Shown: positions 29,337 through 47,424, numbered from the stretch's first letter. The stretch is DNA of 64,000 nucleotides from Tubiluchus corallicola (GCA_030141605.1 JAQGDQ010000691.1:1-64000), one strand, 5' to 3'. The notes: generated from the letters alone by a model not told the origin. A program made the numbers and translations.

Positions 29337-29877
29337 TCTTTGAAAGCATTTTAATTTTTACAAATCACAAAGTTAGTAGATTTAGATTCAAGTAAAAATT
29401 AAGAATTTGATTCGGCTGAATTTGTTGCAGAAAATTTTACATTTTGCTTTTGTATTAAATTTGTTGTTTTTTCATTTTCAGTTTTTATTTCTCTTTTCAG
29501 ATAAGGATCCGCCTTCATTTGTATACTAAGCTAAAGTTTAGAGAAATCTCATCCGCAGCTTTGAATCTCTATCTTGAATCTCTGGTTCTTTCAATGTGTG
29601 TTCGTGTGTTCGTGGTGTTTCTATTCACACTTCATTTATTTTTTATTCAGTCTGTAATAATTTATTGTTTTTTTCAACATTCTCTATATGTAATATTAGT
29701 CTAACTATGCGTTCAATTTGAAATATTTTAATTTGAAGCTCCATGTTGAATCTCATCTTTGTTAGTCCATTACCCTGCAGTCTAAAACAGATTCTCGAGT
29801 CGTAAAATTTTTGGTGACATTCAAAGGTGGACACGATTGCTGCTTGCCAAAGATGTCCACTCTTGTCAAATATCGAA

Positions 29878-30288
29878 GCTCATAGAGCCCTGTAAGCTCA
29901 TAGAGCCCTGTAGCTCATAGAGCCCTGTAGGCTCATAGAGCCCTGTAAGCTCATAGAGCCCTGTAAGCTCATAGAGCCCTGTAAGCTCATAGAGCCCTGT
30001 AAGCTCATAGAGCCCTGTAAGCTCATAGAGCCCTGTAAGCTCATAGAGCCCTGTAAGCTCATAGAGCCCTGTAGCTCATAGAGCCCTATAAGCTCATAGA
30101 GCCCTGTAAGCTCATAGGCCCTGTAAGCTCATAGAGCCCTGTAGCTCATAGAGCCCTGTAAGCTCATAGAGCCCTGTAAGCTCATAGAGCCCTGTAAGCT
30201 CATAGAGCCGCCCTGTAAGCTCATAGAGCCCTGTAAGCTCATAGAGCCTGTAAGCTCATAGAGCCCTGTAGCTCTAGAGCCCTGTAGC
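29878..30288. repeat. 18-bp tandem array (about 22 copies)
   Basis: Units GCTCATAGAGCCCTGTAA with occasional 17-bp and 20-bp versions; GCTC..GAGC inside each unit can form a short hairpin (GGGCTCTATGAGC reads GCTCTATGAGC on the other strand). The mirror array 52594-53008 is about 4 bp longer overall. Confidence 0.96.
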
Positions 30289-30436
30289 TGATTGGAAGAG
30301 GTGCTGACAAGCCACTGGTGTAGCAGTGTCTAGTTTCTTGCTGGATTAACACCTGTGTTTACCTGTCTTGAAGGCTGATTTCTTTATTTTAGAATTCTGC
30401 CTACCCTAATGTCTGTATAATAGATACATGATGACA
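30289..30436 (+). repeat. second copy of the CAT-tailed interspersed repeat
   Basis: GGTGCTGACAAGCCACTGG, GTAGCAGTGTCTAGTTT and AGAATTCTGCCTACC match 4467-4642 in reverse complement. The copy directly abuts the 18-bp array. Confidence 0.6.
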
Positions 30437-30684
30437 ACAATCGTCCCCGTGGATGAAAGTAGCAAAACTGATTTTGCACATACAATTTTTGTGTCATTGT
30501 GCGGTGACCTTCGTACTTAAATTATTTTAACCGTTTTAAACTGCAGGCTTAACTAGTCATACAAAGAGATGATCTCTGTGTATATTGACTGAAGCATTTA
30601 TTGTAGTTATTCATAAGTTAACCAATGATATGAATTTGTTCACTTGTAGCCGCGTGTGATTGTAAGCAACTTTCTTTACCATTA
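30437..30684. other. no feature recognised
   Basis: Unique-looking sequence between the CAT-tailed repeat and the hAT MITE. Confidence 0.4.
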
Positions 30685-30692
30685 GTGGTCGG

Positions 30693-31089
30693 TAGGGGTG
30701 AGCATCGAACGCTCGAATTCGATTCGAACGAGTTTTTTTTAGTTCGAACTCGATTCAAATCCAAAACTATAAATTCGAGTAATTCAGCACTTCAATCACA
30801 CATGTTCTTTATCACTAAAACGATTGAAACATCATGCAATTAGCATAATTTAGCTGTGATTTCTGCACGCAATTTTAAACAAATTACTAGTCGTTTTATT
30901 GCAGAACAAAATCTAGTGACATGCATGATTTTTATAAGACTAATTTTTACTGGTGATTCGAAAATCTTTCAATCTCAATTCGAATTCAGTTCGAATTCAA
31001 AACACTGAAGTTCGGTTCGACTCGAATTGGAAAGTCACAAATTCGGTTTGATTCGAATTCGCTTTCTGGTAAGAGAATGCTCACCCCTT
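30693..31089. mobile_element. hAT-type MITE, second copy, with 8-bp target duplication
   Basis: TAGGGGTGAGCATCGAACGC at one end and AGAATGCTCACCCCTT at the other, flanked by perfect GTGGTCGG at 30685-30692 and 31090-31097. It is clearly related to 1842-2270 with internal deletions. Different target duplications at the two sites show independent insertions. The mirror copy 51793-52189 carries the same duplication (CCGACCAC), so insertion preceded the arm duplication. Confidence 0.9.
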
Positions 31090-31687
31090 GTGGTCGGCAG
31101 ACAAAATTTTGTCGTCGTCATTTTACCCAAAATCGTGTATTCATTGGCAGATGGGTATTTGGAAAAATGGCATTTAAGCCACAAACTCTTTATTTGGCAG
31201 TTAAACTGAAACAAATTTTAATATTGATTTTTTTTTACCCAGTCTTATCGCTTACATGTCACTTTAGTCGCAACCAAAACCGGTGTTGTTGATATTGTTT
31301 TTTTTTGCAAGGTTGTTAGTCCTTTAGTCTCTTAGTTATTTTACAACTTTAGTCACTTAGTCGTTTTACAATTATGTTTGAAATAGTAGATTCGAAAGTC
31401 ACGTGTGTTTTACCATTTATATTGTAAGGATTGTTAATAGACAAACCTTTAAAATTTGTGAGTTAAAGTAGAAAAGCTACTGACTGGGGATTTTATATAA
31501 TTTAATTAATTTTCCACTTTGTTAGTCTGTATAAACTTGGTGTAATGTCACTTGGAAAAATTGTAGGTCATAGATTACAAGTGAGTAAAAATAGCTGAGT
31601 GGTCATGGTGTTTGTTTGGCGGTGAAGTTTTAGCAATACCAGGCCTGTCTAGTAAATGGATGGCAGGGTTCCCATGAAAACCTGTAA

Positions 31688-31997
31688 TATAGGTTTTACA
31701 CGTCAAATGTAGACCTACCTCAAGTTAAATGTAGATTTAGGTAATTCAAGTGTGTCTTGGTAGCTCAAATGTAGACTTAGGTAGTTCAAATGTGTCTTGG
31801 TAGCTCAAATGTGGACTTAGGTAGTTCAAATGTGTTAACAATGGTTTTCAACAAATCTTCAGCATTTTTGGTAAGTCAAATGTAGACACATGTCAAGTCA
31901 AATGTCCTATGTCTACATTTGACCTTCCTAAGTCACATTTGAGATACCAAAACACGTTCAAAATTCCTGTGTCTACATTTGACGTGTAAAACTTATA
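31688..31997. mobile_element. palindromic foldback element, copy 1
   Basis: Begins TATAGGTTTTACACGTCAAA and ends TTTGACGTGTAAAACTTATA. Along both halves, motifs such as TCAAATGTAGACNNAGGT and their complements alternate, so nearly the whole 310 bp can fold as a long imperfect hairpin. No open frame. Flanks suggest insertion into a TATA/TA target. Copy 2 lies at 33123-33433. Confidence 0.8.
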
Positions 31998-33122
31998 CGT
32001 CTGCATTTAGATTATATGGAACGGTACAATTGTAGCAGTACGTTTGTTATTAACACTGATATTCTTAAAACTGCATCAGATTTGCATCGCTCTTTAAAAA
32101 TTATGTTCCGATTTCACAAGCGAGCATTCAGATATGCATCTTTGCAAGTCAGACACGCTGCCCTTTATTTCTCTTTGCTTTATTTTTGGCAAATGCCGGC
32201 AACAATTGATACCAGAATGTCGTACCATTTCCTGGAGAAAAGATGGAAGACAAAGCAAAGTGTTTGTAAACATTCATTCTCCGTCTTCTAGGGACGCAGT
32301 CAGTAGGGTAGAAATTCAGTCAAGTTTCTGTCTTGAACATTAGTAATAGTGTCATGTAGATCTGCAAAATGGACAGAGTGAATGATCATACTGAAGTGCT
32401 GATTGTTTTATTTTAATCACAAGTGTTTTGTATTTAATCTTATCAAGTTTTGATGTAAGTTACTCAACCATCAGTGGCATAGCTAGAGTTCAGACTTTGC
32501 AAGGCTCAAAATTTGAATTTTTGTTTAAAACCCTGCAAGACTATTCTAATCCGTGTAGCAAGTTAATATCATTCTTGTGCAAACTGGCTTGTTTACTTGT
32601 GTTAAACTTGCTAGATGACAAAGCCAAGATGTGCTGGTGTGATCTCTGCTGTTCTGTGTAACTGTTTTAAGTGGTTTTGTCATCTGAAAATCATCAACAT
32701 TAAGAACTGAAATGACCACAATGATGACCAATGACCGGTATTGCGACATTGCTAGCCTTCCAGTGCAAACTCCGCTAGGTGTGCCACTGTAGCGAACTGC
32801 TCAAATGATGTTCTTCGAAATGAGTTATATTCGAGGCATTGTTATAATTATTGTTATTGTGTAATGTGACTATATTTATAACAAGGTTGTCAATGCTCAA
32901 GTAGGTGTTGCTTATCTGTCGAATAATCGTCACTAATAGTCGAACACTGAAGTAGTCTTAACATACTGAAGATACATAACATAACATATTACAGTATTTC
33001 TGTTTTTAGTTCGTACACTGGTGTCTATAGACAGCGAGCATATTGTAAGCATATATCGATTTTAGTTGCGTGTTATGAGTACGTACAGTGGTCTTATTAT
33101 ACTTTCAGTATAAAAGCGCGTG
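31998..33122. other. unique sequence between two foldback elements, no gene recognised
   Basis: Short frames at 32016-32291, 32134-32343 and 32428-32661 have no recognisable family, no convincing splice context and changes between the arms. I see nothing else that can be named. Confidence 0.45.
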
Positions 33123-33433
33123 TATAGGTTTTACACGTCAAATGTAGACCTACGTTAAGTCAAATGTAGATTTAGGTGATTCAAATGTGTCTTGGTAACT
33201 CAAATGTGGACTTAGGTAGTTCAAATGTGTTAACAATGGTTTTCAAGAAATCTTTAGCGATTTTGGTAAGTCAAATGTAGACACATGTCAAGTCAAATGT
33301 CCTATGTCTACATTTGGCTTACCTATGTCACATTGAGTTACCAAAACGCATTCGAAATTCTTATGTCTACATTTGACTTACCTAAGTCACATTTGAACTT
33401 TCCTGTGTCTACATTTGACGTGTAAAACCTATA
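33123..33433. mobile_element. palindromic foldback element, copy 2
   Basis: Same layout as 31688-31997: TATAGGTTTTACACGTCAAA ... TTTGACGTGTAAAACCTATA with the same internal series of GTAGAC/AAGTCAAATGT motifs. Ends are better preserved than in copy 1. Mirror at 49450-49760. Confidence 0.82.
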
Positions 33434-33676
33434 GAATTGCTAATTATACAGTTACTATGAGTAACTTAATCGTAAGAATTTTAGTACTTTCACAAATTAT
33501 GCAGTGCGTCAGAAGTCCGGAGTAGTTGACAACCCGTTTTATGTAGGTTGGTTGTTATTATTTGCAATAAAATTATTTATTGCATTTAAACTTGTTCTGT
33601 TTATGAAGAATTCACGTTAATATTGTGCGTGCATGTGAATGATTTTACTCTGTTTCTGGTAAAATAGACGTAAATA

Positions 33677-34024
33677 CAGTCAACCCTCATTAAACCGGAC
33701 TAATTAGGGTGGGGGGGACCGGTTTAGCCGATTGTCCGATATGCCTATATATGGTCTATATTATACAGGAATAATCACCTTAATAAGGCCTATATACTGT
33801 GCACTATATACTATACTGCGCTATATATATTACTTTAAAATAGTTAACCTGTGAGGATAAAGAAATTAATGTACAGTTTAAATAAAAAATAACTTCGGCC
33901 CGTCAATGGCTCGTGGTGAGTTGGTAGGCCGTGTTGTATTTAGCGCGCCTGCTCGGTCGGAAATCGGTCAGTTTCCTTTACCGATATCCGGGCTAACGGA
34001 GTCCGGTTTAACGAGGGTCGACTG
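33677..34024. mobile_element. pogo/Tigger-like MITE with TA target duplication
   Basis: Terminal inverted repeats CAGTCAACCCTCATTAAACC / GGTTTAACGAGGGTCGACTG flanked by TA on both sides (33675-33676 and 34025-34026). CAG ends with TA duplication are typical of the pogo/Tigger branch of Tc1-mariner. 348 bp, no coding capacity. Mirror at 48859-49206. Confidence 0.8.
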
Positions 34025-34146
34025 TACATAAATTATGAGTTATGAGCGCATTGATGCAGACAAAATTGAGCATGTAACAATAGCAATTCGAACACAATTT
34101 AAATACCCTAACCTTAATATCACAAACTAACCTTAATATCACAAAC

Positions 34147-34415
34147 TAATTTCTTGCATGTGGGAAGTGTAAACTTTAGCCCACGTAACGAGAATGGGCT
34201 AAAGTGCCACCAGAATTTTTTGTGACTGCTAAAGAGCAAACACTAAGAAAGAATTGTTCGTACAAAAACAACACTGCAGGTAACACTAATTTCTTGCATG
34301 TGGGAAATGTAAACTTTAGCCCACGCAACGAGAATGGGCTAAAGTGCCACCAGCATTTTTTGTGACTGCTAAAGAGCAAAGACTAAGAAAGAAATTGTTC
34401 GTACAAAAACAAGGA
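34147..34415. repeat. two-copy tandem duplication (about 138 bp) with a hairpin
   Basis: TAATTTCTTGCATGTGGGAA..TGTTCGTACAAAAACAA occurs twice. Each copy has the perfect 11-bp inverted repeat ACTTTAGCCCA..TGGGCTAAAGT around a 13-base loop. Mirror at 48468-48736. Confidence 0.9.
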
Positions 34416-35454
34416 ACAATTTTTATATTTAAGTACATATAATTTATTACACTGCACAGGTAACAATGTACACTTAACATTAATCTCTATAGGGTGATTG
34501 AAAACATAAATTAATGGACTGTACAATCATTTGACAATAAATACAGTAGTTATTACAATATAAAAAAGCAGCAGATTTCAAAAAAGACGGACATTTTTCA
34601 TGGAGGTGATCTCCTCGTGGAGGATGAGGTTATTGCTAGAATCGACTCACAATTAACGACAAGAGATCAATACAGCAAAAGTATTTATACTGCATTTATG
34701 AAACAAGTACAAAGCCTGGTTATTTGGATTATCAATGTGTTGCACAAACTGCTTTACACCTGTGGCCATGTATAAAAATTATTTAACAAATATGGTTAGA
34801 TTTAACAGTTACACTGGTTACTTAGTGTATTTAAGTATATGAAACAAGTGGAATTCGTTGAAACCTGTGATTTCCTATGGCCTTAAAATGAGAAAAAAGC
34901 AATACGTGGCTTGGAAAGTGCATGGATAGGTGACTGATTGAAAATCTACAACAGAGAGACTTTTGAAGCATCACAAACAGAACAAGATATATCGAAAGGG
35001 GGCAAAGAGCGACCTAAAAATATCAGTGGATCAATTGTCTGTCCAATTCATCTCAATGAGTTCCAACTAATATTTAAATACAAAAAAACGCAGTCCGTTT
35101 AGATCGAGTGACAGCGGAACTTTTACAATAAGGCAACTTACACTAAAAATATAAAAAATTCCTTAGCAAAAGCATAAAAGGGAAATAAAATAGAACATGA
35201 AGAAGAAGAAACATGTCCATGTTTTGATTTGACAGTGAAAATCGCAACTGATTATAATGATTACCATTTTAATAACGTGAAGTTTTGATTATGTGGCATC
35301 CATTGCTGATGTACAGAATCTGAGAAAAGAACTTTCTTAACTTTTGTCTTATTCCCTGTTATACCTTTGCTAAGAATAGATGTATCAATTTCAATATTAT
35401 ACTAGTAATAAATATCATTGTTTATATTACACATGCTTAAGGCTTCAACAGTGA
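34416..35454. other. unique sequence, no gene recognised
   Basis: No exon-like similarity or element ends found on either strand. It may belong to the 3' flank of TMEM50 or of malic enzyme, but nothing shows which. Confidence 0.45.
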
Positions 35455-35575
35455 GGCAGATCACCTAGGGTCATAGCTGGGGTCATGTGGAGCCATGACA
35501 GCCGAGGCCACTTGCACCTAGGGTCATAGCTGGGGTCACTTGGAGCCATTACAGCTGAGGTCACTTGCATGTCTA
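35455..35575. repeat. two-copy tandem repeat of about 57 bp
   Basis: ACCTAGGGTCATAGCTGGGG followed by TCATGTGGAGCCATGACAGC and GAGGCCACTTGC occurs twice with a few differences. Mirror near 47305-47424. Confidence 0.88.
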
Positions 35576-35984
35576 TTATTAATGAAAATCATGCGGGGTG
35601 AAGATTGACAAAGGTGCAAACTAAAGATAAATAAAGAATTAAATCTAATGTTATCGTTATAATATTTACAAATACAATAAACATGCCTTTCAAAAACAGA
35701 GAGTCAATCTGCTGCACATTTAACCCCCCCACACTTGCTGACTATTTTAATTTTACTGTGAAGCCGCCTACAAGACGACATCATGAATCCGCCTACATCT
35801 GTGACATGAAGCTAAAGCTGCAAAGTTGATGGAAAACGTGTTACCAAAATTCTTTTAACTCACAGCATAAATTTAAATATCTCAAGAAACTCTGCCCAAT
35901 TTCACACCAAAATCAAATTCGTATTCTGCATACTTGAACCAGATCTATGCATAATGAGGGAAAAACATCGTATTATTACGACGG

Positions 35985-36347
35985 GCGATGGCGGAGATGA
36001 GGATGTTGAGATGGATGGTGGGAGTAACAAGAAGGGATAAAATCAGGAATAGTAATATTAGAGGAACAGTGAAAGTAGTGGAAGCCTCGAAAAAGATACA
36101 AGAGGCAAGATTGCGATGGTATGGGCACCTGAAAAGAAGATCACGTGGTGAGGGTGAAGTCGGTGAAGATCACGTGGGAAGGGAGGTCATGGAAATGGAA
36201 GTGCTGGGAAATAGAAGAAGAGGACGACCCAAGCGGAGATGGATTGAATGTATTAATGGAGACCTTAGAGAGAAGAACATAAATGAAGAGATGGTGAACA
36301 ACAGGAATGCATGGAGAAGACTTATTCACAACGGCGACCCCGCATAG
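35985..36347 (+). pseudogene. RTE-type non-LTR retrotransposon, C-terminal fragment
   Basis: The frame from 35988 to the stop at 36345 reads A-E-M-R-M-L-R-W-M-V-G-V-T-R-R-D-K-I-R-N, then A-R-L-R-W-Y-G-H-L-K-R-R, R-R-R-G-R-P-K-R-R-W and a terminal N-A-W-R-R-L-I-H-N-G-D-P-A. MRMLRWM..RLRWYGH..RGRPKRRW is the well-known C-terminal block after the reverse transcriptase domain of RTE-like elements. The endonuclease and polymerase are absent: a 5'-truncated insertion. The inverted copy 46532-46894 has an identical protein reading. Confidence 0.85.
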
Positions 36348-36839
36348 GGAAAAGCTGGGAAAAAGAAGATTATGATGGGCGATGAGAGCTTTGAAAGCCC
36401 TACTTCTCTTGTAAGTATATTTTGTCAACAGGTTTCTCGAAATCAGAAGTCAAGCCTGGCAACAACTTCATTTATGCTTACGAAAATGAATGACTTTACT
36501 AATATAATGAAAAAAGAAGTACTTCGTCTAATTCACTACATTTTCAACAAACTCTGAAGTAAGTGTCAAGCAAAAAATTGATACAAAATTAGGCAGAATT
36601 CTACGGACCATGGAGTCCTAAGGTAGGTAAAGAAATCAAAAATATACTACTACAAATGAGAATTTTAATAAAAATTGAAGAATTTGTCAGATGCAATAGA
36701 ACAGCGGAAACATCTAACTTCTTGTAAGCAGCTTCACAACATTTAAATTTGCTATCAAACATAAATCACTAAAAAACTTTTTGTATGGCAGTTACGTGTA
36801 TTTTACAGTAAAAATCACGATGGACAGTTAAACTGTTTG

Positions 36840-42191
<5,352 letters not shown>

Positions 42192-42439
42192 GGGAAGATG
42201 CGTACCAGTTCACAAACTGTGGTTAGTTACTGACGTAAGCAATAGCTGTGCTTGGTTGCCGTTAATTAACTTTCTAAGCTAATTTTTCAAATATAAAGAC
42301 AATTGCTAACTTTTACAGGCACGAAATGGTATATTTTGGACAGTAAATAAAATGAGATTGAATCTAATCAATTGTCTGGTTTTCCTTTAAGTTGTCGTCA
42401 GTGAATTATTCTTATCATCATCATTAAATAGCAAAGGGC

Positions 42440-42797
42440 TCAGCAGTTAAGCAACACTAACGCACTTGGTGAGAAGAGTTGCTAATAAGCCTTTTCACGG
42501 TACCAGCGATTGATGGTGATCGTAAAAAGGTCAAAGGTCAACGAACCAAACAACTCATTTATGTACACTTAACGATGCCTCGCACTCTATGCTATTGTAA
42601 TAGTGACAGTTTTAACAGCTAGCTAGAACCTTACTTGGTTCATTTTTTCTTGTTCCCAAGCAAGATTCTGCTAGTAAATCACTATTATGGTTACTATAAA
42701 GATTACTATTATGATCACTATAAAGATTTTTCACCATCGTGAACTGATGCGGCAAACAGCTTTGCTTTACCCGCATGTCGCGTAGCTGCTGTAGTTG
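42440..42797 (-). repeat. mirror of repeat family copy 2
   Basis: Inverted counterpart of 40082-40440, adjacent to the spacer. Confidence 0.75.
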
Positions 42798-43034
42798 AGA
42801 CGCATTTTGGTTGTTTTGAATGAATAATTTGCAAGTTTTGGTTGAATAATTTGAATGAAACTAAAATCATCTTTCATAACAGTTTATGCTGTTAGTTTAA
42901 ACATAAATTCTTTTACACGTTCTCCATAGATAGTTACACGTGCTTATAACTATTTCTGCTGTTTTTCTAGGAATATATAAGGACCAGTGGCCCGGTGTTG
43001 CCGTCTTTTTACAAAATGCTTTCATATTCTTTAG

Positions 43035-43420
43035 GTAAGTTTCCCCTAACTTATGGGATTCTTTGGGTAAGTTTCCCCTGACTTATGGGATTCTTTAGGT
43101 AAGTTTCCCCTAACTTATGGGATTCTTTGGGTAAGTTTCCCCTGACTTATGGGATTCTTTAGGTAAGTTTCCCCTAACTTATGGGATTCTTTGGGTAAGG
43201 TTCCCCTGACTTATGGGATTCTTTAGGTAAGTTTCCCCTAACTTATGGGATTCTTTGGGTAAGTTTCCCCTGACTTATGGGATTCTTTAGGTAAGTTTCC
43301 CCTAACTTATGGGATTCTTTAGGTAAGTTTCCCCTAACTTATGGGATTCTTTAGGTAAGTTTCCCCTAACTTATGGGATTCTTTGGGTAAGTTTTCCACT
43401 GACTTGTGGGATTCTTTAGG
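43035..43420 (+). repeat. mirror of the 32-bp splice-donor minisatellite
   Basis: Thirteen GTAAG donors at 32-bp spacing from 43035 to 43420 (one unit has an extra T). No net length difference from the left array, since pairs on both sides sum to 82879. Confidence 0.95.
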
Positions 43421-46034
43421 TAAGTTTCCCACTGACTTATGGGATGAATAAGAACTTCGTTTGCACAGGAACGCATCCTCTGATTGTGTCTCCTAACTTT
43501 TCTAACATCATCTTTGTTAGAAGTTTTCGTCATCATTAACTTTTATGCCATTTGATTTGTTTGCATTTCTCGAAAAATTCGTAGCTCAAAAGTCAGTCTG
43601 CTAGTAAAAAACAGCTAACACAATGTGTAACTGGTATCAGTATTATCATTAGTAGTATGTTTTATCATTCACTGTATGAATACCTTTGTGTCATAATTAT
43701 TAACATTCCATGACTGATAAGAAAGTTTGTGATCCTGTATTGGGGAGTAAAACCTAGGCTGGAGTGCTCCCGGTTTTCAATCCCGACTCCCCTCTTTTCA
43801 CATGTCTATAGTAGGCCTTCTTTATTTAATTAACCATGCAGGTTATTTTGTTCATTTGACTGTACAATCTTGACACAATTAATGATTTGCTGCTGCTATT
43901 AGACTGATCAATTACTGGTCACATTAGATGGACCTGTAAAAAAACACTATTATAATTAACTTGAATAAGTTTCTAAGCCATTTTTACATTATGTAATTCC
44001 CTATGAAATTTACGCCCCATTTGTCACATTCTCATTTGTTCCGATATTTCCCGGAGATTTGCCCCCAGCTTCCAGCTTCTCATAATTTGGCAGTTTCAAG
44101 GGGCAATAATCTACTAGTTTATTTTTGCACTTCAGTTCCAGCATTTAAATTGACTTTAACGCCCACTATACGTATTTTACTGCTAGAAGAAAATGCTAAC
44201 TGAACACAGCCCTATCAACTGTTGCTATGGTAGTTTAGAAGCTGAAGGGAAGCTTAGTGCCTACAGAGGGCAGCACATGTTGGAATGACTAAACTAGTAA
44301 ACCTCCTCAGTTAATGGATGTTTTTCCAATAATGCATGCTATATAGGGGACAGAGTGTATCTTTTGGACTGACTACCCTTTCTCTAATTAGTTTGTTGTG
44401 AGGAGGGTTTAAAACTGAACTTTTCCCTTCAATTCAATTCAATTTATTTTTACCGAACTTTTCCTTTATTCCACAACTTCTAATGCTTTCAGACGGTTTC
44501 CTCTTACTTACCAGAACAGGCCACCAGAAACTTGTAAGAATTCGTGTGCACTAAGAATTTTATTTACAAAATGGTGCTGCCATCTATGTCAAAGTAATGG
44601 AAACTAATCTAGCTGTAATGTTTTTTGCTATAATTTACGTTATATTACTGTTTTTCACGTTGCTTGTATGTTTTCTTTCAGTGCATTGATATTCAAGTTT
44701 GGAAGAACTGAAGACTTGTGGGATTCTTTAGGTAAGTTTCCCACTGACTTATGGGATGAATAAGAACTTCGTTTGCACAGGAACGCATCCTCTGATTGTG
44801 TCTCCTAACTTTTCTAACATCATCTTTGTTAGAAGTTTTCGTCATCATTAACTTTTATGCCATTTGATTTGTTTGCATTTCTCGAAAAATTCGTAGCTCA
44901 AAAGTCAGTCTGCTAGTAAAAAACAGCTAACACAATGTGTAACTGGTATCAGTATTATCATTAGTAGTATGTTTTATCATTCACTGTATGAATACCTTTG
45001 TGTCATAATTATTAACATTCCATGACTGATAAGAAAGTTTGTGATCCTGTATTGGGGAGTAAAACCTAGGCTGGAGTGCTCCCGGTTTTCAATCCCGACT
45101 CCCCTCTTTTCACATGTCTATAGTAGGCCTTCTTTATTTAATTAACCATGCAGGTTATTTTGTTCATTTGACTGTACAATCTTGACACAATTAATGATTT
45201 GCTGCTGCTATTAGACTGATCAATTACTGGTCACATTAGATGGACCTGTAAAAAAACACTATTATAATTAACTTGAATAAGTTTCTAAGCCATTTTTACA
45301 TTATGTAATTCCCTATGAAATTTACGCCCCATTTGTCACATTCTCATTTGTTCCGATATTTCCCGGAGATTTGCCCCCAGCTTCCAGCTTCTCATAATTT
45401 GGCAGTTTCAAGGGGCAATAATCTACTAGTTTATTTTTGCACTTCAGTTCCAGCATTTAAATTGACTTTAACGCCCACTATACGTATTTTACTGCTAGAA
45501 GAAAATGCTAACTGAACACAGCCCTATCAACTGTTGCTATGGTAGTTTAGAAGCTGAAGGGAAGCTTAGTGCCTACAGAGGGCAGCACATGTTGGAATGA
45601 CTAAACTAGTAAACCTCCTCAGTTAATGGATGTTTTTCCAATAATGCATGCTATATAGGGGACAGAGTGTATCTTTTGGACTGACTACCCTTTCTCTAAT
45701 TAGTTTGTTGTGAGGAGGGTTTAAAACTGAACTTTTCCCTTCAATTCAATTCAATTTATTTTTACCGAACTTTTCCTTTATTCCACAACTTCTAATGCTT
45801 TCAGACGGTTTCCTCTTACTTACCAGAACAGGCCACCAGAAACTTGTAAGAATTCGTGTGCACTAAGAATTTTATTTACAAAATGGTGCTGCCATCTATG
45901 TCAAAGTAATGGAAACTAATCTAGCTGTAATGTTTTTTGCTATAATTTACGTTATATTACTGTTTTTCACGTTGCTTGTATGTTTTCTTTCAGTGCATTG
46001 ATATTCAAGTTTGGAAGAACTGAAGACTTGTGGG
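43401..46034 (+). repeat. mirror of the 1312-bp tandem duplication
   Basis: GACTTGTGGG at 43401, 44713 and 46025, exactly 1312 bp apart, delimits two units. All four units in the window look near-identical. Confidence 0.96.
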
Positions 46035-46531
46035 GTTAGCAAACAGTTTAACTGTCCATCGTGATTTTTACTGTAAAATACACATAACTGCCATACAAAA
46101 AGTTTTTTAGTGATTTATGTTTGATAGCAAATTTAAATGTTGTGAAGCTGCTTACAAGAAGTTAGATGTTTCCGCTGCTCTGTTACATCTGACAAATTCT
46201 TCAATTTTTATTAAAATTCTCATTTGTAGTAGTATATTTTTGATTTCTTTACCTACCTTAGGACTCCATGGTCCGTAGAATTCTGCCTAATTTTGTATCA
46301 ATTTTTTGCTTGACACTTACTTCAGAGTTTGTTGAAAATGTAGTGAATTAGACGAAGTACTTCTTTTTTCATTATATTAGTAAAGTCATTCATTTTCGTA
46401 AGCATAAATGAAGTTGTTGCCAGGCTTGACTTCTGATTTCGAGAAACCTGTTGACAAAATATACTTACAAGAGAAGTAGGGCTTTCAAAGCTCTCATCGC
46501 CCATCATAATCTTCTTTTTCCCAGCTTTTCC

Positions 46532-46894
46532 CTATGCGGGGTCGCCGTTGTGAATAAGTCTTCTCCATGCATTCCTGTTGTTCACCATCTCTTCATTTAT
46601 GTTCTTCTCTCTAAGGTCTCCATTAATACATTCAATCCATCTCCGCTTGGGTCGTCCTCTTCTTCTATTTCCCAGCACTTCCATTTCCATGACCTCCCTT
46701 CCCACGTGATCTTCACCGACTTCACCCTCACCACGTGATCTTCTTTTCAGGTGCCCATACCATCGCAATCTTGCCTCTTGTATCTTTTTCGAGGCTTCCA
46801 CTACTTTCACTGTTCCTCTAATATTACTATTCCTGATTTTATCCCTTCTTGTTACTCCCACCATCCATCTCAACATCCTCATCTCCGCCATCGC
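46532..46894 (-). pseudogene. mirror of RTE C-terminal fragment
   Basis: Same 119-codon reading as 35988-36347, opposite strand; 5'-truncated retrotransposon remnant duplicated with the arm. Confidence 0.85.
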
Positions 46895-47304
46895 CCGTCG
46901 TAATAATACGATGTTTTTCCCTCATTATGCATAGATCTGGTTCAAGTATGCAGAATACGAATTTGATTTTGGTGTGAAATTGGGCAGAGTTTCTTGAGAT
47001 ATTTAAATTTATGCTGTGAGTTAAAAGAATTTTGGTAACACGTTTTCCATCAACTTTGCAGCTTTAGCTTCATGTCACAGATGTAGGCGGATTCATGATG
47101 TCGTTTTGTAGGCGGCTTCACAGTAAAATTAAAATAGTCAGCAAGTGTGGGGGGGGGGGTTAAATGTGCATCAGACTGACTCTCTGATTTTGAAAGGCAT
47201 GTTTATTGTATTTGTAAATATTATGATGATAACATTAGATTTAATTCTTTATTTATCTTTAGTTTGCACCTTTGTCAATCTTCACCCCGCATGATTTTCA
47301 TTAA

Positions 47305-47424
47305 TAATAGACATGCAAGTGACCTCAGCTGTAATGGCTCCAAGTGACCCCAGCTATGACCCTAGGTGCAAGTGGCCTCGGCTGTCATGGCTCCACATGA
47401 CCCCAGCTATGACCCTAGGTGATC
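47305..47424. repeat. mirror of 57-bp two-copy repeat
   Basis: Inverted counterpart of 35455-35575. Confidence 0.85.

Larger units (their letters stand above)
42971..46039 (+). pseudogene. TMEM50: inverted TMEM50 copy, 5'-truncated by the turn-around
   Basis: Plus-strand exons 42971-43034, 44682-44731 (duplicated, no stop) and 45994-46039 (with TAG) mirror the left-arm exons with intact splice sites and the same predicted residues. No upstream exon is available on the plus strand: the spacer holds the preceding exon only on minus. As assembled, this copy cannot make a full TMEM50. If the assembly joined two haplotypes, it is simply the other allele, fully functional in reality. Confidence 0.88.

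Noticed and set aside
32016-32343. Overlapping frames of 91 and 69 codons, also in the right arm
   Set aside because: No recognisable domain, no splice context and overlap in different frames; conserved only because the arm is duplicated.
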